Shown: one piece after another, positions 22,887-33,810 of the stretch
How the letters are laid out: every line of letters starts with the position of its first letter
Numbering within the stretch: the first letter of the stretch is position 1
NCBI RefSeq assembly: GCF_050436995.1
Contig: NC_134745.1
Span: 11,222,001 to 11,286,000 of the forward strand
Reading direction: 5' to 3'
DNA: 64,000 bases
Origin: Anticarsia gemmatalis
Taxonomy: Eukaryota; Arthropoda; Insecta; Lepidoptera; Erebidae
Program-made: the position numbers and the translations under genes
The notes under the pieces: model-generated
The model's input: the letters and a program-made list of their open reading frames with translations, nothing else
The model's database searches: none
What the model was told of the DNA's origin: nothing

Positions 22887-24250
22887 TGTTATCAAATTAT
22901 TCATGTGTGTTTTTCAACCTGTTGTTTTATTGTGGTCGATAGCAAAAACGTAATAAATGAAAATTTAAATGATTAATATCAGATCAATCAAGCCCGGACA
23001 TGGGTTTCCCAAGTTATTGAATTTCCCAATTAAGTACATATATCTAAAAGATATCGATATTTGGTAAATCAATTGTATTCTTGTACTGATAATATTATTA
23101 TTATAGTGAATACTTCGTCACCAGTTAATTTACACTAACAAGTAAAATCCTTTGCATAAGTGCAACAATAGTTTGATTCAATCTTCTGTTTTCTTCGGTG
23201 CGGCTATATCAGCTAAATTATTTGACAGTACCTGAAACAATAGAAAGACGTCATTAGAATTATGCACAAATTGATTGTTGGTATTGCTTAAAATAAAAAT
23301 GTTTAAAGAAACGAAAAGGGATATAAAATTTTGAGTAGTCAACAAAATAAATCATTGCTCACGCTTATTTTCTTAGATGAATAAAAATTAAAACAATATT
23401 AAGCCACTTCCAAATGTTCTATCAACGAAAGCTTTATAAAGAACAAAATCATTTAAAATCTATACCTTGATGAAATTGGTATCTCACAGTTAGTATCGGT
23501 TGGATAGTACATTATCAGGGATGTAAATGTTTTCATCAAATTCTTGATTCATTGATAATATTTATTAACATTATATTAAGGGCAATAACGTCGGCGATCA
23601 GTTTTTACAATATTGGTATTCTTAATCAATTCTGTGCGACACTCCTTTGGCCATACGCTGTCAAAGGCTTTTTTACACAGTTATTTTATACAGTTGAAAC
23701 ATTGCACGGTTAAGATGGTGCAGCAGCCATGCACGGTATAGTTGGTTGAGTTTGCTGACAAAAGCCAAATCTCCTTGGGAATGTATTTTTATTGCAACGA
23801 ATGTGAATCAAACGAAAACCTCGCGCGATGTTAGTGACACAGCAGCGCTTTTTTTTACGTCTGGAAAATGCACTACTGCACGTCCCGCCCCAGGGAGGAA
23901 AGCGGGGTCTGTCGGGCTCTCCCGCCGGCAAGGCGTTCCGGCTTTAAATTTGGGCATACCGACTAAAAACCTGACGGTGTTTCTTCCAAGGTCACCATAA
24001 GGTGGCCAAGACGCGGTACCTCCAATCGGATACTGCGCGTCCTAGCCGGTGACGGCCCGCCTTTGATGCGGGCCCTACTTCGAGCGGGGGCGGGCATTGC
24101 TAGGACTACCTTAACCTCTGTATAACCACAGACGTGATCATCGTATCAATTACACTCCAATGAAAGACCCGAGTCATGATGTATCGGAATTTTATATCTT
24201 TTAATTAGTATTGATATGATTGTATATAATAATAATAGCAGAATGTGAGA
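22887..24250. other. Intergenic stretch with GC-rich island
   Basis: AT-rich except for a GC-rich island at about 23860-24120 that contains blocks such as GGCAAGGCGTTCCGGC and GACGGCCCGCCTTTGATGCG. The island has open frames on both strands but no recognised domain. It looks like a fragment of a retroelement leader or body. Confidence 0.4.
23860..24120. mobile_element. GC-rich probable retroelement fragment
   Basis: Composition departs sharply from the surrounding AT-rich DNA, with CCCGCCGGCAAGGCGTT, ATGCGGGCCC and GAGCGGGGGCGGGC runs. No splice borders or protease similarity. Lepidopteran non-LTR elements often have such GC-rich leaders, so the call is by analogy only. Confidence 0.3.
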
Positions 24251-24257
24251 TATAAAG
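24251..24257 (+). promoter_or_regulatory. TATA box of gene 6
   Basis: TATAAAG followed by GGTTTCTCC, almost identical to the core promoter of gene 7 (27084). It lies 64 bases before the ATG at 24315. Confidence 0.55.
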
Positions 24258-24314
24258 GGTTTCTCCAAAAAATCTCAACTCATTTTTTGTAATAACATTG
24301 GGATGAAAACAATA

Positions 24315-26363
24315 ATGCGTCCGATTCCTTTTTTGGTTCTCTGCGTTGCGGCTGTCTCAGGTAATATTTTCATATTATTACGTATGCTAAACATCTTATT
24401 AGACTTTAAAAAATATCAAAATAATACAGATTATTACATAAAACTATGATTAAATTATTATTATGTTTAATTTAATTATTTGCTTCGAGTGGTCTACTTA
24501 ATCAAATCACGTGCAACAAAATAAATAAATCATATATTATAAGTTAACAAAGATCACGGGATGACCTGAACGCATTTGAAAAGGCTGGTCCGCTTTTGCC
24601 ACCGATAGGGTGGTATGGAAGGAAAGCGCCTTTGTCAAATTTGACCCTAAGAAACAAAAAAGGATTTTAAGAAGATGCGAAGTGATTTTATTTGTCTATC
24701 CTACAATGGCAATAACAGCTAGCAATAATTAATTGTAACAAAAATTTCAGCTGCAAATGACGTCACCAGGATTGCTGGTGGTACATTGACCACAATTGAT
24801 AACTATCCCTCGATGGTGTCAATCTCTAATGCTCGAAGCTTGGTGCACTGGCAGCAGGAATGCGGTGGATCTATCCTCAATAACAGAGCTATACTTACTG
24901 CTGCTCACTGTACTGGGTAAGTGGCTGTTACACGTTTTTTTACTTAGTTATAGGTGTAACAGATCCTTTAAATAATAATGGATCTATTTGATCGTAACCA
25001 TGATTTTCTTAGCAATATTTTATTTTATTTGATACTATTGAATCCGCGCGGCTTTGCTCGCGTATAACTTAGGAAAAATACAAGTTGACTTTCAACCACC
25101 TATTCTAACCCACTGCGGGAGGATTGCTTTTGATCTATCTCGTAAAGTTTGGCCAGCGTTTCAAATGTAAAAGCAAAAAAAATGTGTTAATTTATGACTT
25201 CGCATTAGAAATCTTGTGTAATTTTAAAATCTAAAATTTTAAATTTAAAAAGGTACATAGGGACAGACGCGGGAAGTGACTTTGATTCATATTATACAGG
25301 CATAGGGGGAAGTAAGAAGTACGCGGGAAGTAACTTTGCTTTATACCAAAGTAACTATATGTAAAGATTTGATTAGGCATCCGTCTCTCATCTCACCTAA
25401 TGGTAAGTGACGGTGATAATAATAATATGGTAAGACTAATATTTTCGTTTCAGATCGTTTGCCTACGAAATCCAGCGTATCCGCGTAGGCTCTTCCTTCG
25501 CTCAAAGTGGTGGAACTGTATACGGTGTCGGCAATGTCATCATTCATCCCGGTTACGGCAGCTTCCATCTCCATCATGATATTGCGATCATACACCTCAA
25601 CGGTTTTATTACTTATAGTAATGTTGCTCAGCCAGGTTTGTTCGCTGGTGCCAATTACCGTGTTGCTACTGATGACCTTATAATGGCAGCTGGGTGGGGA
25701 ATATATTATGTAAGTGAACTCTAAATTATGAACAAAATTACTAAAACCGTTTGTTCATGCACATTCCTTGACGGCATGCAAATCCCCAACTCGCACTTGA
25801 CTAGCATGGTGGTCTCAAGGCCTAACACCTCCCGCGTTTGGGAAGAAACCCTGGCCCAGCAGTGGGACAGGTTAAAGGTTTAAAAAAGACCGAAATACTT
25901 GTTTGCAAATATTTTTGCGGTTTCACGTTACGATCCCGATTATTTGTATTTTGTGTACTAAATAAATAGTATATTTTGTAATGTGGTTTAAAGACCAACC
26001 CCTTAATAAAAAATAAAAAAATCCTGATGCAAAAATTATTTTTAACACCAATTGCACTTTCTTTTCTTTCAGCACGGCAGTTTAGTTTCGGAACAACTAC
26101 GTCATACCCAGCTTTGGGTTTTGGATCATGACGTATGTAAGACGCGTTACATCGAGGGCGCAGTGGCTGACAACATGATTTGCTTAGTCCCGCGTGAAGA
26201 AGGCGTTGGACAATGCTCTGCTGACTCCGGCAGTCCTATATTCCACAACGGCGTCATTGTCGGTGTCTTTTCATTCTTTGGTGGTATATGCGGGCTCCAA
26301 GACCGTCCTTCAGTCAGTATTAGCGTATCAGATTACATTTCTTGGATACAAGCTAATGCTTAA
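24315..26363 (+). CDS. Gene 6: serine protease with Ala193 and Ser197
   Basis: Four exons: 24315-24360, 24751-24916, 25454-25709 and 26073-26363, giving 252 residues with phases 1, 2 and 0. An in-frame ATG four codons upstream (24303) could also start it; 24315 is chosen because it gives the 15-codon first exon seen in most other four-exon genes here. A propeptide ends at Arg22, then IAGG. His68, Asp113 and Ser208 are intact. Position 193 is Ala206, and the motif reads ADSGSP, so Gly197 is Ser210. Position 189 is Gly and 226 is Ser. The loop before the catalytic Asp is SFHLHHD, unusually His-rich. Intron 3 holds a partial tRNA-derived SINE (25764-25881). AATAAA is at 26400. Expected to be secreted; proteolytic competence uncertain. 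Confidence 0.92.
25764..25881 (+). repeat. Partial tRNA-derived SINE in gene 6 intron 3
   Basis: Body segment only (GACTAGCATGGTGGTCTCAA, CCCTGGCCCAGCAGTGGGAC), matching the 3' half of the SINEs at 18438-18715 and 57131-57464. Confidence 0.6.
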
Positions 26364-26405
26364 TTGTTTAACCATATATTGGATGTACGAGACGTACGAA
26401 ATAAA

Positions 26406-27008
26406 ATTTCAATTATAATGTCTATGTGCTTCTTATTATTTCAAAGTAAAATATTGTTCAAGAGTTTTGTCTTGACAAGCAAAGATTGATAAGGATAAGA
26501 GTTCTTAGCCTCAATTGCTTAGAAAGCCTATAAAGCCTGCAAGTTAGTCTTCGCTTGTCACTATCCCACTAGTCTACGAGTAATGGAATATAGAATGTAC
26601 CAGCAATTCATGACGTACACATTATGGCGTCTATGGATTTTTTGTGTTATTGATGGCCAAAACGGTGAACCAGTGCGTTACCAAATAATGATTTCTTCCT
26701 TATCAAGAAATCAATTTAAAGCAAAAGTGGGTTTTTGCCTAAACAGCAATGTCACTGATAGCGATAATTTTACCCCGGGTATTTCCGTAAATAAGGCATT
26801 AATTAATATTCCTAATCACATCGTCATAAAAATAAGTAAAAATACCCATAATTTTGTTTTGTAGGTGACAACATATTATGTATGAAATACTTTTCCAATT
26901 TCGTATATTTGTTGAATACCTTACGCGCTGCTTGGGGCTATAGTGTTCCTGCACTTAGAGAATTATAATGAGTCGAATAATATCAAGATATCGAGTCTAT
27001 AAATAAAT
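26406..27008. other. Intergenic spacer, nothing identified
   Basis: AT-rich. An open frame at 26583-26864 has no recognisable domain, signal peptide or splice context, and I treat it as chance. Confidence 0.5.
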
Positions 27009-27090
27009 AGATAACAATTTATCTTTCATTAAAATCGTCATAAAAGATACACACACCTGATAAATACTAAATACCATCTAGGATATAAAG
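27009..27090 (+). promoter_or_regulatory. Promoter elements of gene 7
   Basis: AGATAACA (27009-27016) and TTATCTTTC (27019-27027) form a close pair of GATA-type sites, followed by TATAAAG (27084-27090) with GGTTTCTCC. Confidence 0.55.
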
Positions 27091-27148
27091 GGTTTCTCCA
27101 AAAAAATGCTAATTCATTCATCATTTAGTTGTTTGAATTAAATCAACC

Positions 27149-30100
27149 ATGCGGGCGTGTAGTTTTTTGATTCTCTGCGTTGCGGCTGTTTCAGGTACTT
27201 ATTACATCATTAACTAAAATTTTAATAATATATTAACGTTTTACTTTAGGCTTGTTTCCAAAATTATTTGAGCCATATACTATATTGGCAACGTTTGAAA
27301 AGTTTTAGTCAATAATCGATATGAAAAGCTACTTTTTTTGTTAGTGTGTTTCATTGCCGTTTGTGAGTTTATGACACTGTTAGCAACAGTACTTTCACTT
27401 ATTTATAGCAAAAACACTGCAAACGATTCTAATTTCTTTTTGTCGAGCTATTTCTGTACAATAAAATCATATATCCGGATCGGCTAGAGGTTTTATTCAA
27501 GGATTACAATCTATACTAATATTTTAAAGCTGAAAAGTTTGTTTGTTTGTTTGTTTATTTAAACGCGCTAATCTCAGGAACTATTGGTCCGAATTGAAAA
27601 ATTCTTTTAGTGTTAGATAGCTCATTTATTGAGGAAGGCCATAGGCTATATATCATCACGCTACTACAAATAAGAGCAGAGTAGCAATAAAAAATGTTAC
27701 AAAAACGGGGAAAATTTTGACCCATTCTCTCTTAAGTGACGCAAGCGAAGTTGCGCGGGTCAGCTATACTATATAATTGTGACAAAGTGGCGCAGTATTT
27801 TTAACGTTCATGCTTTTTGACCTTCAAATTTTGTTCAAATATTTTCAAGCCACAAGTGACAGTATCAGGATCGCCGGAGGGACATTCACTACAATCGATA
27901 ACTACCCTTCCATGGTGTCAATCTCCAACGCTAGAAATTTGGTAACATGGGAACAAGTTTGCGGTGGATCTATTCTCAATAACCGAGCTATATTGACTGC
28001 TGCTCACTGTACAGGGTAAGTAAAGGTTTTTCTTCAAAATTTTACATTTAAATAATTAATTGTCAATGGAAAGGAACTAGTGTACGTCACTTTAGTACAT
28101 TGCTGCTTCAATATAACGTAGGTATTAGTCACCATAATTTGAAGAAAATAACAATGTATAGTGTCTCAAATCATTGTTTTTCTGACAAAAATTGCCGCTT
28201 ACACTTGCACAAGTTTGAATTTGCTTTTGTAGCTCACTTATCTCCAATCTTTGGGTTACAATATCTGGGGGCACGGAAGTGCCCCCGCAAGTCGAGCAAA
28301 AAAAAAAGCGGCACGGCCGTAACATCCTTTTCTCGAAGCAATTCGGCCTATTTTTGACACCCCTATAATTTCGTTGTGGATAAAACAAGAAGCCTGGATT
28401 TTCAGCAACTAATCAGTCATTGTATAAACACGGTATATTTAAAATTTCAGTCAATTTGAACCAGTAGTTTAAGAATGACAACTTGTTAAAATTTTGAATT
28501 TTGTCACTCACTGATTCACTGACTCACTGACTCACCGATCATCAAAAGTCTAAGGTACTTCTAGCAGACTTAGAAGCTTAAAATTTAGAATACAAATAGG
28601 GTTTAGTGTTTTAATCATAGGAAAAATTAAATATTTTCTAATTTCAGTCCAGTTTTCTAAATACACCAACTGCAACAATAACTTTGTAATCCCATATAAA
28701 TGTATAAGATTACAAGGTTACATTTGCAGTTAATTAATGATTATTACTGTAGAAAATAAAATAAATAGGTGTAAATAGGTACCTACTATATGAGGCATAA
28801 CGGGAGGGGGTATAGGGTGGATAAGGGTGTTTAGCCCATGAAACTGAACAACATTCCCATAGGAAAATATGTTGAATTATGAAAAAATAACGTCTTTCCA
28901 TACAAATCGGACTTATGTTCGCTCTACAAAAGAAGTGAGATGCCATCAAAAACATTCTGTAAAAACCTCAAGTCTCGCCGTAAAAAGTTGTGAGATCTAT
29001 ATAATACCAAGTCGATTAATCTATTTAGTCTCTACTTAAAGGACCTTCTGTCTTAAGTTATTACGTATGTTATTATCATGCCAATTTTAAAAAAAATACC
29101 TTTAAAACAAATAGATCGACTTGGTCATCGCAAGAAAACACAAATTCGCTATTAACATTTCAGGAGCATTAACTTCTCGTCGTGCTGTGTAGTGTGATAC
29201 ATACTAATAATCAAATCATGCGATGGCCAGGTCGGTCTATTTGTTTTAAAGGTATTTTTTTTTAAATTGGCATGATAATAACATACGTAATAACTTAAGA
29301 CAGAAGGTCCTTTAAGTAGAGACTAAATAGATTAATCGACTTGGTATTATATAGATCTCACAACTTTTTACGGCGAGACTTGAGGTTTTTACAGAATGTT
29401 TTTGATGCCATTTTTAATTTATTTATAGAAGCACAGTAAATTAATTGACAAGATAAAAATGGCTCAATGTCTTTTTAAGCTTGGGACACCTACTTAGTAA
29501 AAGGCGATTAAAAAAAGGAATAATAAAAGTATACTGTTTTGGTTACAGGTCCTTTGCTCTTGAAAGTCAGCGTGTACGCGTAGGTTCCTCTTTCGCTCAA
29601 AGTGGTGGAACTGTGTATGGTGTCGGCAGGGTTATAATTCACGAGCTTTATGGAACCTCCAGGATGGAACATGACATCGCCATCTTACACCTGAACGGTT
29701 TTATAACCTATAGTAACGTGGTTCAACGAGGTCGGTTTGCCGGTGCCACTTATAACGTCCCCGCTAATGATCCGGTGTGGGCTGCTGGCTGGGGAATATT
29801 CCGTGTAAGTATACACCAAAGTTTTATTAAACTCTCAGTATTTCCATCTAAACTCATTTGAAACTTTATTTAATATCATTTGGGTATAAACGTGGACATA
29901 CATATTTAACCTTAATTTGCTACATTCTTAAAGCATTGCTTGAAGTACAATTACAGGCCGTGATCTGTAGCGTGATTCTCTAAAACCATTACTATCGAGT
30001 GTTATAGTTTGGAATTTAGAAGATAAAGTAAAGAATTCCCTTAAACGGCCGCTGAAAATCTGATCAGCGCCTCTGATAGGTGTCGTAGGAAATATTTTGG

Positions 30101-30700
30101 CAGTACATTCTAAATGTCAAAATTTCGATACTCGACAGTACCGACTGTACAGAATCGCGCTCCATTCTCTACTACTATCGACTACTGACAACCGACCTGT
30201 CATCGAGAAATTTTGTATGAAAATCTGATCAGCGCCTCTGACGGGTGTCGTAGCAAACATTTTGACAGAACATTCTAAACGTCAAAATTTCGATAGCTAG
30301 CCGGTTGTCGGTAGTCAATAGTGATAAAGAATCGAGGTACTGATACTATTGACTAATTCTACAAAGAAATTTCAAACTTCAAATAATAAAACATTTTATT
30401 CCACAGCCCGACAGAGCCACCTCTGAGCAGCTACGTCACACTCAGCTATATCGTTTAGACCATGAAGAGTGTAAGAATCGTCATTCACTTGGCTTGGTCA
30501 CAGACGACATGATCTGCTTGTTACCGCGTGAGGCAGGTTTTGGACAATGCTCTGCTGACTCCGGTAGTCCCTCTTTCCACAACGGCGTCACTGTCGGTGT
30601 ACTGTCTTTCGGTTCTTTTGGTGGATGTGGTAGCGCATTCCATCCTACAGTCAGTATTAGCGTCTCCCGATATATTGGTTGGATTCAGAACAACGCGTAA
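27149..30700 (+). CDS. Gene 7: serine protease with Ala193 and Ser197
   Basis: Four exons: 27149-27194, 27850-28015, 29549-29804 and 30407-30700, giving 253 residues with phases 1, 2 and 0. Signal peptide MRACSFLILCVAAVS, Arg22, then IAGG. The triad His68, Asp113 and Ser208 is intact. Position 193 is Ala206, 197 is Ser210, 189 is Gly and 226 is Thr. It is closest to gene 6. Introns are swollen by insertions: intron 1 has a GTTTG-type repeat (27511-27766), intron 2 has a 1.15 kb element with a palindromic head (28264-29410) and intron 3 has two tandem hairpin-family units (29965-30342). Splice sites are nevertheless consensus. AATAAA is at 30716. Confidence 0.92.
27511..27766 (+). repeat. GTTTG-type interspersed repeat in gene 7 intron 1
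   Basis: Full-length copy of the family at 9606-9874, ending AAGTTGCGCGGGTCAGCTA about 80 bases before the exon 2 acceptor. Confidence 0.7.
28264..29410 (-). mobile_element. 1.15 kb element with palindromic head, gene 7 intron 2
   Basis: The left end is TCTGGGGGCACGGAAGTGCC, a terminal hairpin. The other end is a palindrome of about 470 bases (28941-29410) beginning TGCCATC on the + strand. It is the reverse-orientation counterpart of 39705-40870, and the flanks are A on the left and T on the right. It has no coding capacity that I can see; internal open frames differ between copies. Confidence 0.75.
29965..30342. repeat. Two hairpin-family MITE units in tandem, gene 7 intron 3
   Basis: Unit one is about 29965-30162 and unit two about 30152-30342. 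Both hold the GATCAGCGCCTCTGA block and the ATTTTG-CAG-ACATTCTAAA block. Unit two has clear arms CTACTACTATCGACTACTGA and CGGTTGTCGGTAGTCAATAG. Confidence 0.6.
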
Positions 30701-30755
30701 TTGTAAAACGAACAAAATAAAAATCTTGAAAATGTGTATTGTGTTTTTTATCATA

Positions 30756-30969
30756 TTAAATCGGGGAAAAAGTCTTTTCGCATTATAGTATGTATAAACT
30801 TGTAAAAAAATCTTTTCTCTGCACAAAAAAGCTCGATATTTGGGTACCTCACGAGCTCACTGAAAGAAACCTAATGAAATGTGTACTTATTTGTGATTCT
30901 TGAAGCCAAAGACATTTTATTACAAGTTCATGCATACTTTAATGCGAAAAGACTTTTTCCCCAAGCTAA
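30756..30969. mobile_element. Mariner-type MITE, 214 bp, downstream of gene 7
   Basis: Same element as 17763-17976 and the same length, flanked by TA (30754-30755 and 30970-30971). It begins only 55 bases after the gene 7 stop, so it lies just beyond the polyadenylation signal. Confidence 0.85.
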
Positions 30970-31292
30970 TATTAAAACCCCGGACTATATGATTTCGAAA
31001 GGATAACTTCAAGCCGCCACAAACCTGCTGTTTTTATCTAGGATCTTTATCAGTCGTTAATGTGGTCGCGACTGCCGCTCCAGCATATGCCTTAAAATCC
31101 ACGAACGAAACTGCACTAATTTTACCTAACACTAACTAATCATCTCCAATGGAATAAAGGCCAATTATGATGATGAATCAAAATAATTATCAGTGATAAC
31201 AATCGTTGTGAATATTCATTTGATTTTCAACAGAACTAAGTCAGTGAGAAACATTTTACACCGATAGGAGGATTACTAAGGAAATAGAAAAC

Positions 31293-31327
31293 AATCCTCT
31301 TATTATATCGGCTGAAAACTGATAACA
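31293..31327 (+). promoter_or_regulatory. Shared upstream motif of gene 8
   Basis: AATCCTCTTAT (31293-31303) followed by TGATAACA (31320-31327), as upstream of genes 3 and 4. No convincing TATA box lies between it and the ATG at 31431. Confidence 0.4.
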
Positions 31328-31430
31328 TTAATACATATCTGAGTTAATCGTGCGCATTCAGTTTATATGACTTTTTTTTCAGACATAGTAACGTCGTTCA
31401 TTATATTTTATCATTTGATTTAAGTGAATA

Positions 31431-33810
31431 ATGCGTGCTATTAATTTTTTGGTGGTCTGCGTTGCTGCTGTCACAGGTATTTAAAAACAGTAAAATCCTT
31501 AGCTTGTATTTCTTATTTGTGCTTTCAAATATACTTCTACTGAGGTGGTATCGTAAATGTGTAGTTTTTAGACGATCTTTATTAAGTAACTTTTCACACA
31601 TATGCACATTAGACCTTAGTTTCAAAAAATCCATTTAAGCTACCCTTTAGATTTTCAATATAAGATTTTCGCAGGAATTTCTTCCTAACGCAGGCATTCT
31701 CCTTTAGAGCAAGATTTAGACGTTATCGACATGAAGAGTATGTTGTCCAAGCCGGTTTTGGCTACGGCGGCCAGCTTCATTAAAACCAGCCAACTGTGCA
31801 GGACTTTGTTTATAGTAGCCAAGTGTGTGCACAATACACAGGTACACTCTCTAATCCTTTCCTCTCATAGCCTGGTGGAACGGCTAAACCGTCACGACCA
31901 AAGAATGAAGAGTAACCACGATGTTAAATAGCATTTTGTACAAAATAGTTTTGTATGATTTTCAGCCGCAAGTGACACTGCCAGAGTCGCCGGAGCAGTG
32001 ACAACCATCGATAGATATCCTTCGATAGTATCTATAATATCCTCTGGAGATTTATTTCATGATTGGCATCAAACATGCGTCGGATCTATTCTCAATAACA
32101 GAGCTATACTCACTGCCGCTCAATGCATTTTGTAAGTGGAAACTACTTTTTTTGTATTGATACTAAACCATTTTTCCTACTTATAGCAAAGTCGCTTCCC
32201 GCGTCTATCCTTATGAAAGTATGCTTAAATCTTTAAAACTTAACAACGGATTTTGATGCAGTTCTTAGTTAGGGTGATTCAAGAGCAAGGGATTTTTCGT
32301 AAAATAGCTGTTTAAGCTGTGCAAAACTGGGGTGAGCCGCTAGTAATTTAATAAATATGAAGGTAATTTGCTCTGTCTGTCACGTCAAATTGCTGGTATG
32401 TTTCAGTATCGGGGGCGACTATCGATATCTGTTATCGGTAACTAAGTAATTATTTATTATGTAAATCAGCGCGCCTAGTGTATTTTGCTCGAATTATTTT
32501 ATTCAAGTATTTTTGTTGCTAGTCAACATTTCCAATTGTAAAAAACCGCGCTAGTGATTTGATAATTCGATACATTTGAATATGTCCCAGAATAAATATA
32601 TTGTTCACAGCTCTAAGCTAAGGAGCAAAGTATTTTTGTTTGTCTGTTCTAAAATAAAAAAAAAAAACGTTTATCGTTCTTCTCTTCTTACTTCAATTTT
32701 TTTGTTAACAGCTGCTCTACTACGTATTATTTGCTTAATAGACGAAAGATTTTTTAATACAATACTCTGTTCATTTCAGAAATAATCCCCTGGTAACTCA
32801 GCGGGTCCGCGTCGGCTCATCATTCGCTCTTAATGGTGGAACCTTACATACTATCTCACAAGTTATCATCCATCCAAATTGGGGTAGTTTTATGATTGAT
32901 AGTGATATAGCTGTCCTGCACCTTCGCAATTTTATCCAGTACAACGATTTTGTTCAACCTGGACGGTTCGCTGGTCCGAATTACAATGTTGCTGTTAATG
33001 AGCCGGTGTGGGCTGCTGGATGGGGAGTATATCATGTTCGTATTAGTTACTTTGTTATTAAACGATTGTCAACGTGAGATAATAATATGTATATGGTTCG
33101 ACAACTTACTAGAGAGCCTTGGCTTGTAAAGTCTGGTCTAACGCCCTCGGCCAGATTCAATGACTACCTATCACAAAATTGACCAACAATAGTACACAGT
33201 CGTAAATACTGTGTGACACAAAATTTGCTCCATAAAATTACTATAGCCAGTTGCGCCCACCGGTCGGTAAACGATCTGTGGGTTAAGCAACCCTTGGCGC
33301 GATCAATCCATAGATGGGTGACCGCATAGTGGTATTAGAGCTGGACGTCTCCGTGCTTCGGAGGGCACGTAAAAAGTCGGCCCCGGTAGTTGTCTAATAA
33401 GATAACAGTCGTTAAGCCATGTCAAAGGTCTTTCGGGCGGCTTGAACAACTTTGACACTAGGTTGACCACTAACCATACGACAAACAACAAACAAGCTAA
33501 TTAAGGTCTTTTTCAACAGCACATCGACTCCGATTCAGAACAACTACGGCACACGCAGCTTTCGGTTGCCGATCAAGAGGTGTGTAGAAACCGTTATGGA
33601 GTTTTAGTCACCGATGGGATGATCTGCACTCGTCCACGTGAAGAAAGCGCTGGTCTTTGTGGTGGAGACGCCGGCAGTCCTATCTTCCACCACGGTGTTG
33701 TTGTCGGTGTTCTTTCCTACAATGGCCCGGTCACGTGTGGTAGTGACTTGTATCCTTCAGTCAACATTGGTGTACCTCGATATATTACGTGGATATCTGC
33801 TAATGCGTAA
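31431..33810 (+). CDS. Gene 8: catalytically dead serine protease homologue
   Basis: Four exons: 31431-31476, 31966-32131, 32780-33035 and 33520-33810, giving 252 residues with phases 1, 2 and 0. Signal peptide MRAINFLVVCVAAVT, Arg22, then VAGA: the second Gly of the usual IVGG is gone. Catalytic His is Gln68 (TAAQC), Asp113 is kept, and catalytic Ser is Ala207 (GGDAGSP). Gly193 is kept here, unlike genes 3-7. The G of CGGS before the His is also changed (CVGS). The frame is open across all exons, which argues for a retained protein. The intron 3 donor is weak (CAT/GTTCGT). Intron 1 contains a SINE-body fragment (about 31735-31915) and intron 3 a 5S-derived SINE (33246-33480). AATAAA is at 33826. 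Confidence 0.9.
31735..31915 (-). repeat. SINE body fragment in gene 8 intron 1
   Basis: Shares GTGCAGGACTT-TTTATAGT and CCAAGTGTGTGC-CAATACA blocks with the minus-strand SINE at 35617-35883 and, in reverse, with 56808-57118. Confidence 0.5.
33246..33480 (+). repeat. 5S rRNA-derived SINE in gene 8 intron 3
   Basis: Contains GGTTAAGCAACCCTTGGCGC and GATGGGTGACCGC, which match the order and spacing of the 5S rRNA internal promoter region, then a non-5S body ending ACCACTAACCATACG. The 3' end lies about 40 bases before the exon 4 acceptor. Confidence 0.75.

Noticed and set aside
26583..26864. Coding gene of 93 codons
   Set aside because: No signal peptide, domain or conserved copy; ordinary chance frame in intergenic DNA.
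28500..28545. CRISPR-like or satellite array
   Set aside because: Short CACTGA-type tandem units inside the mobile element, a microsatellite without spacers.
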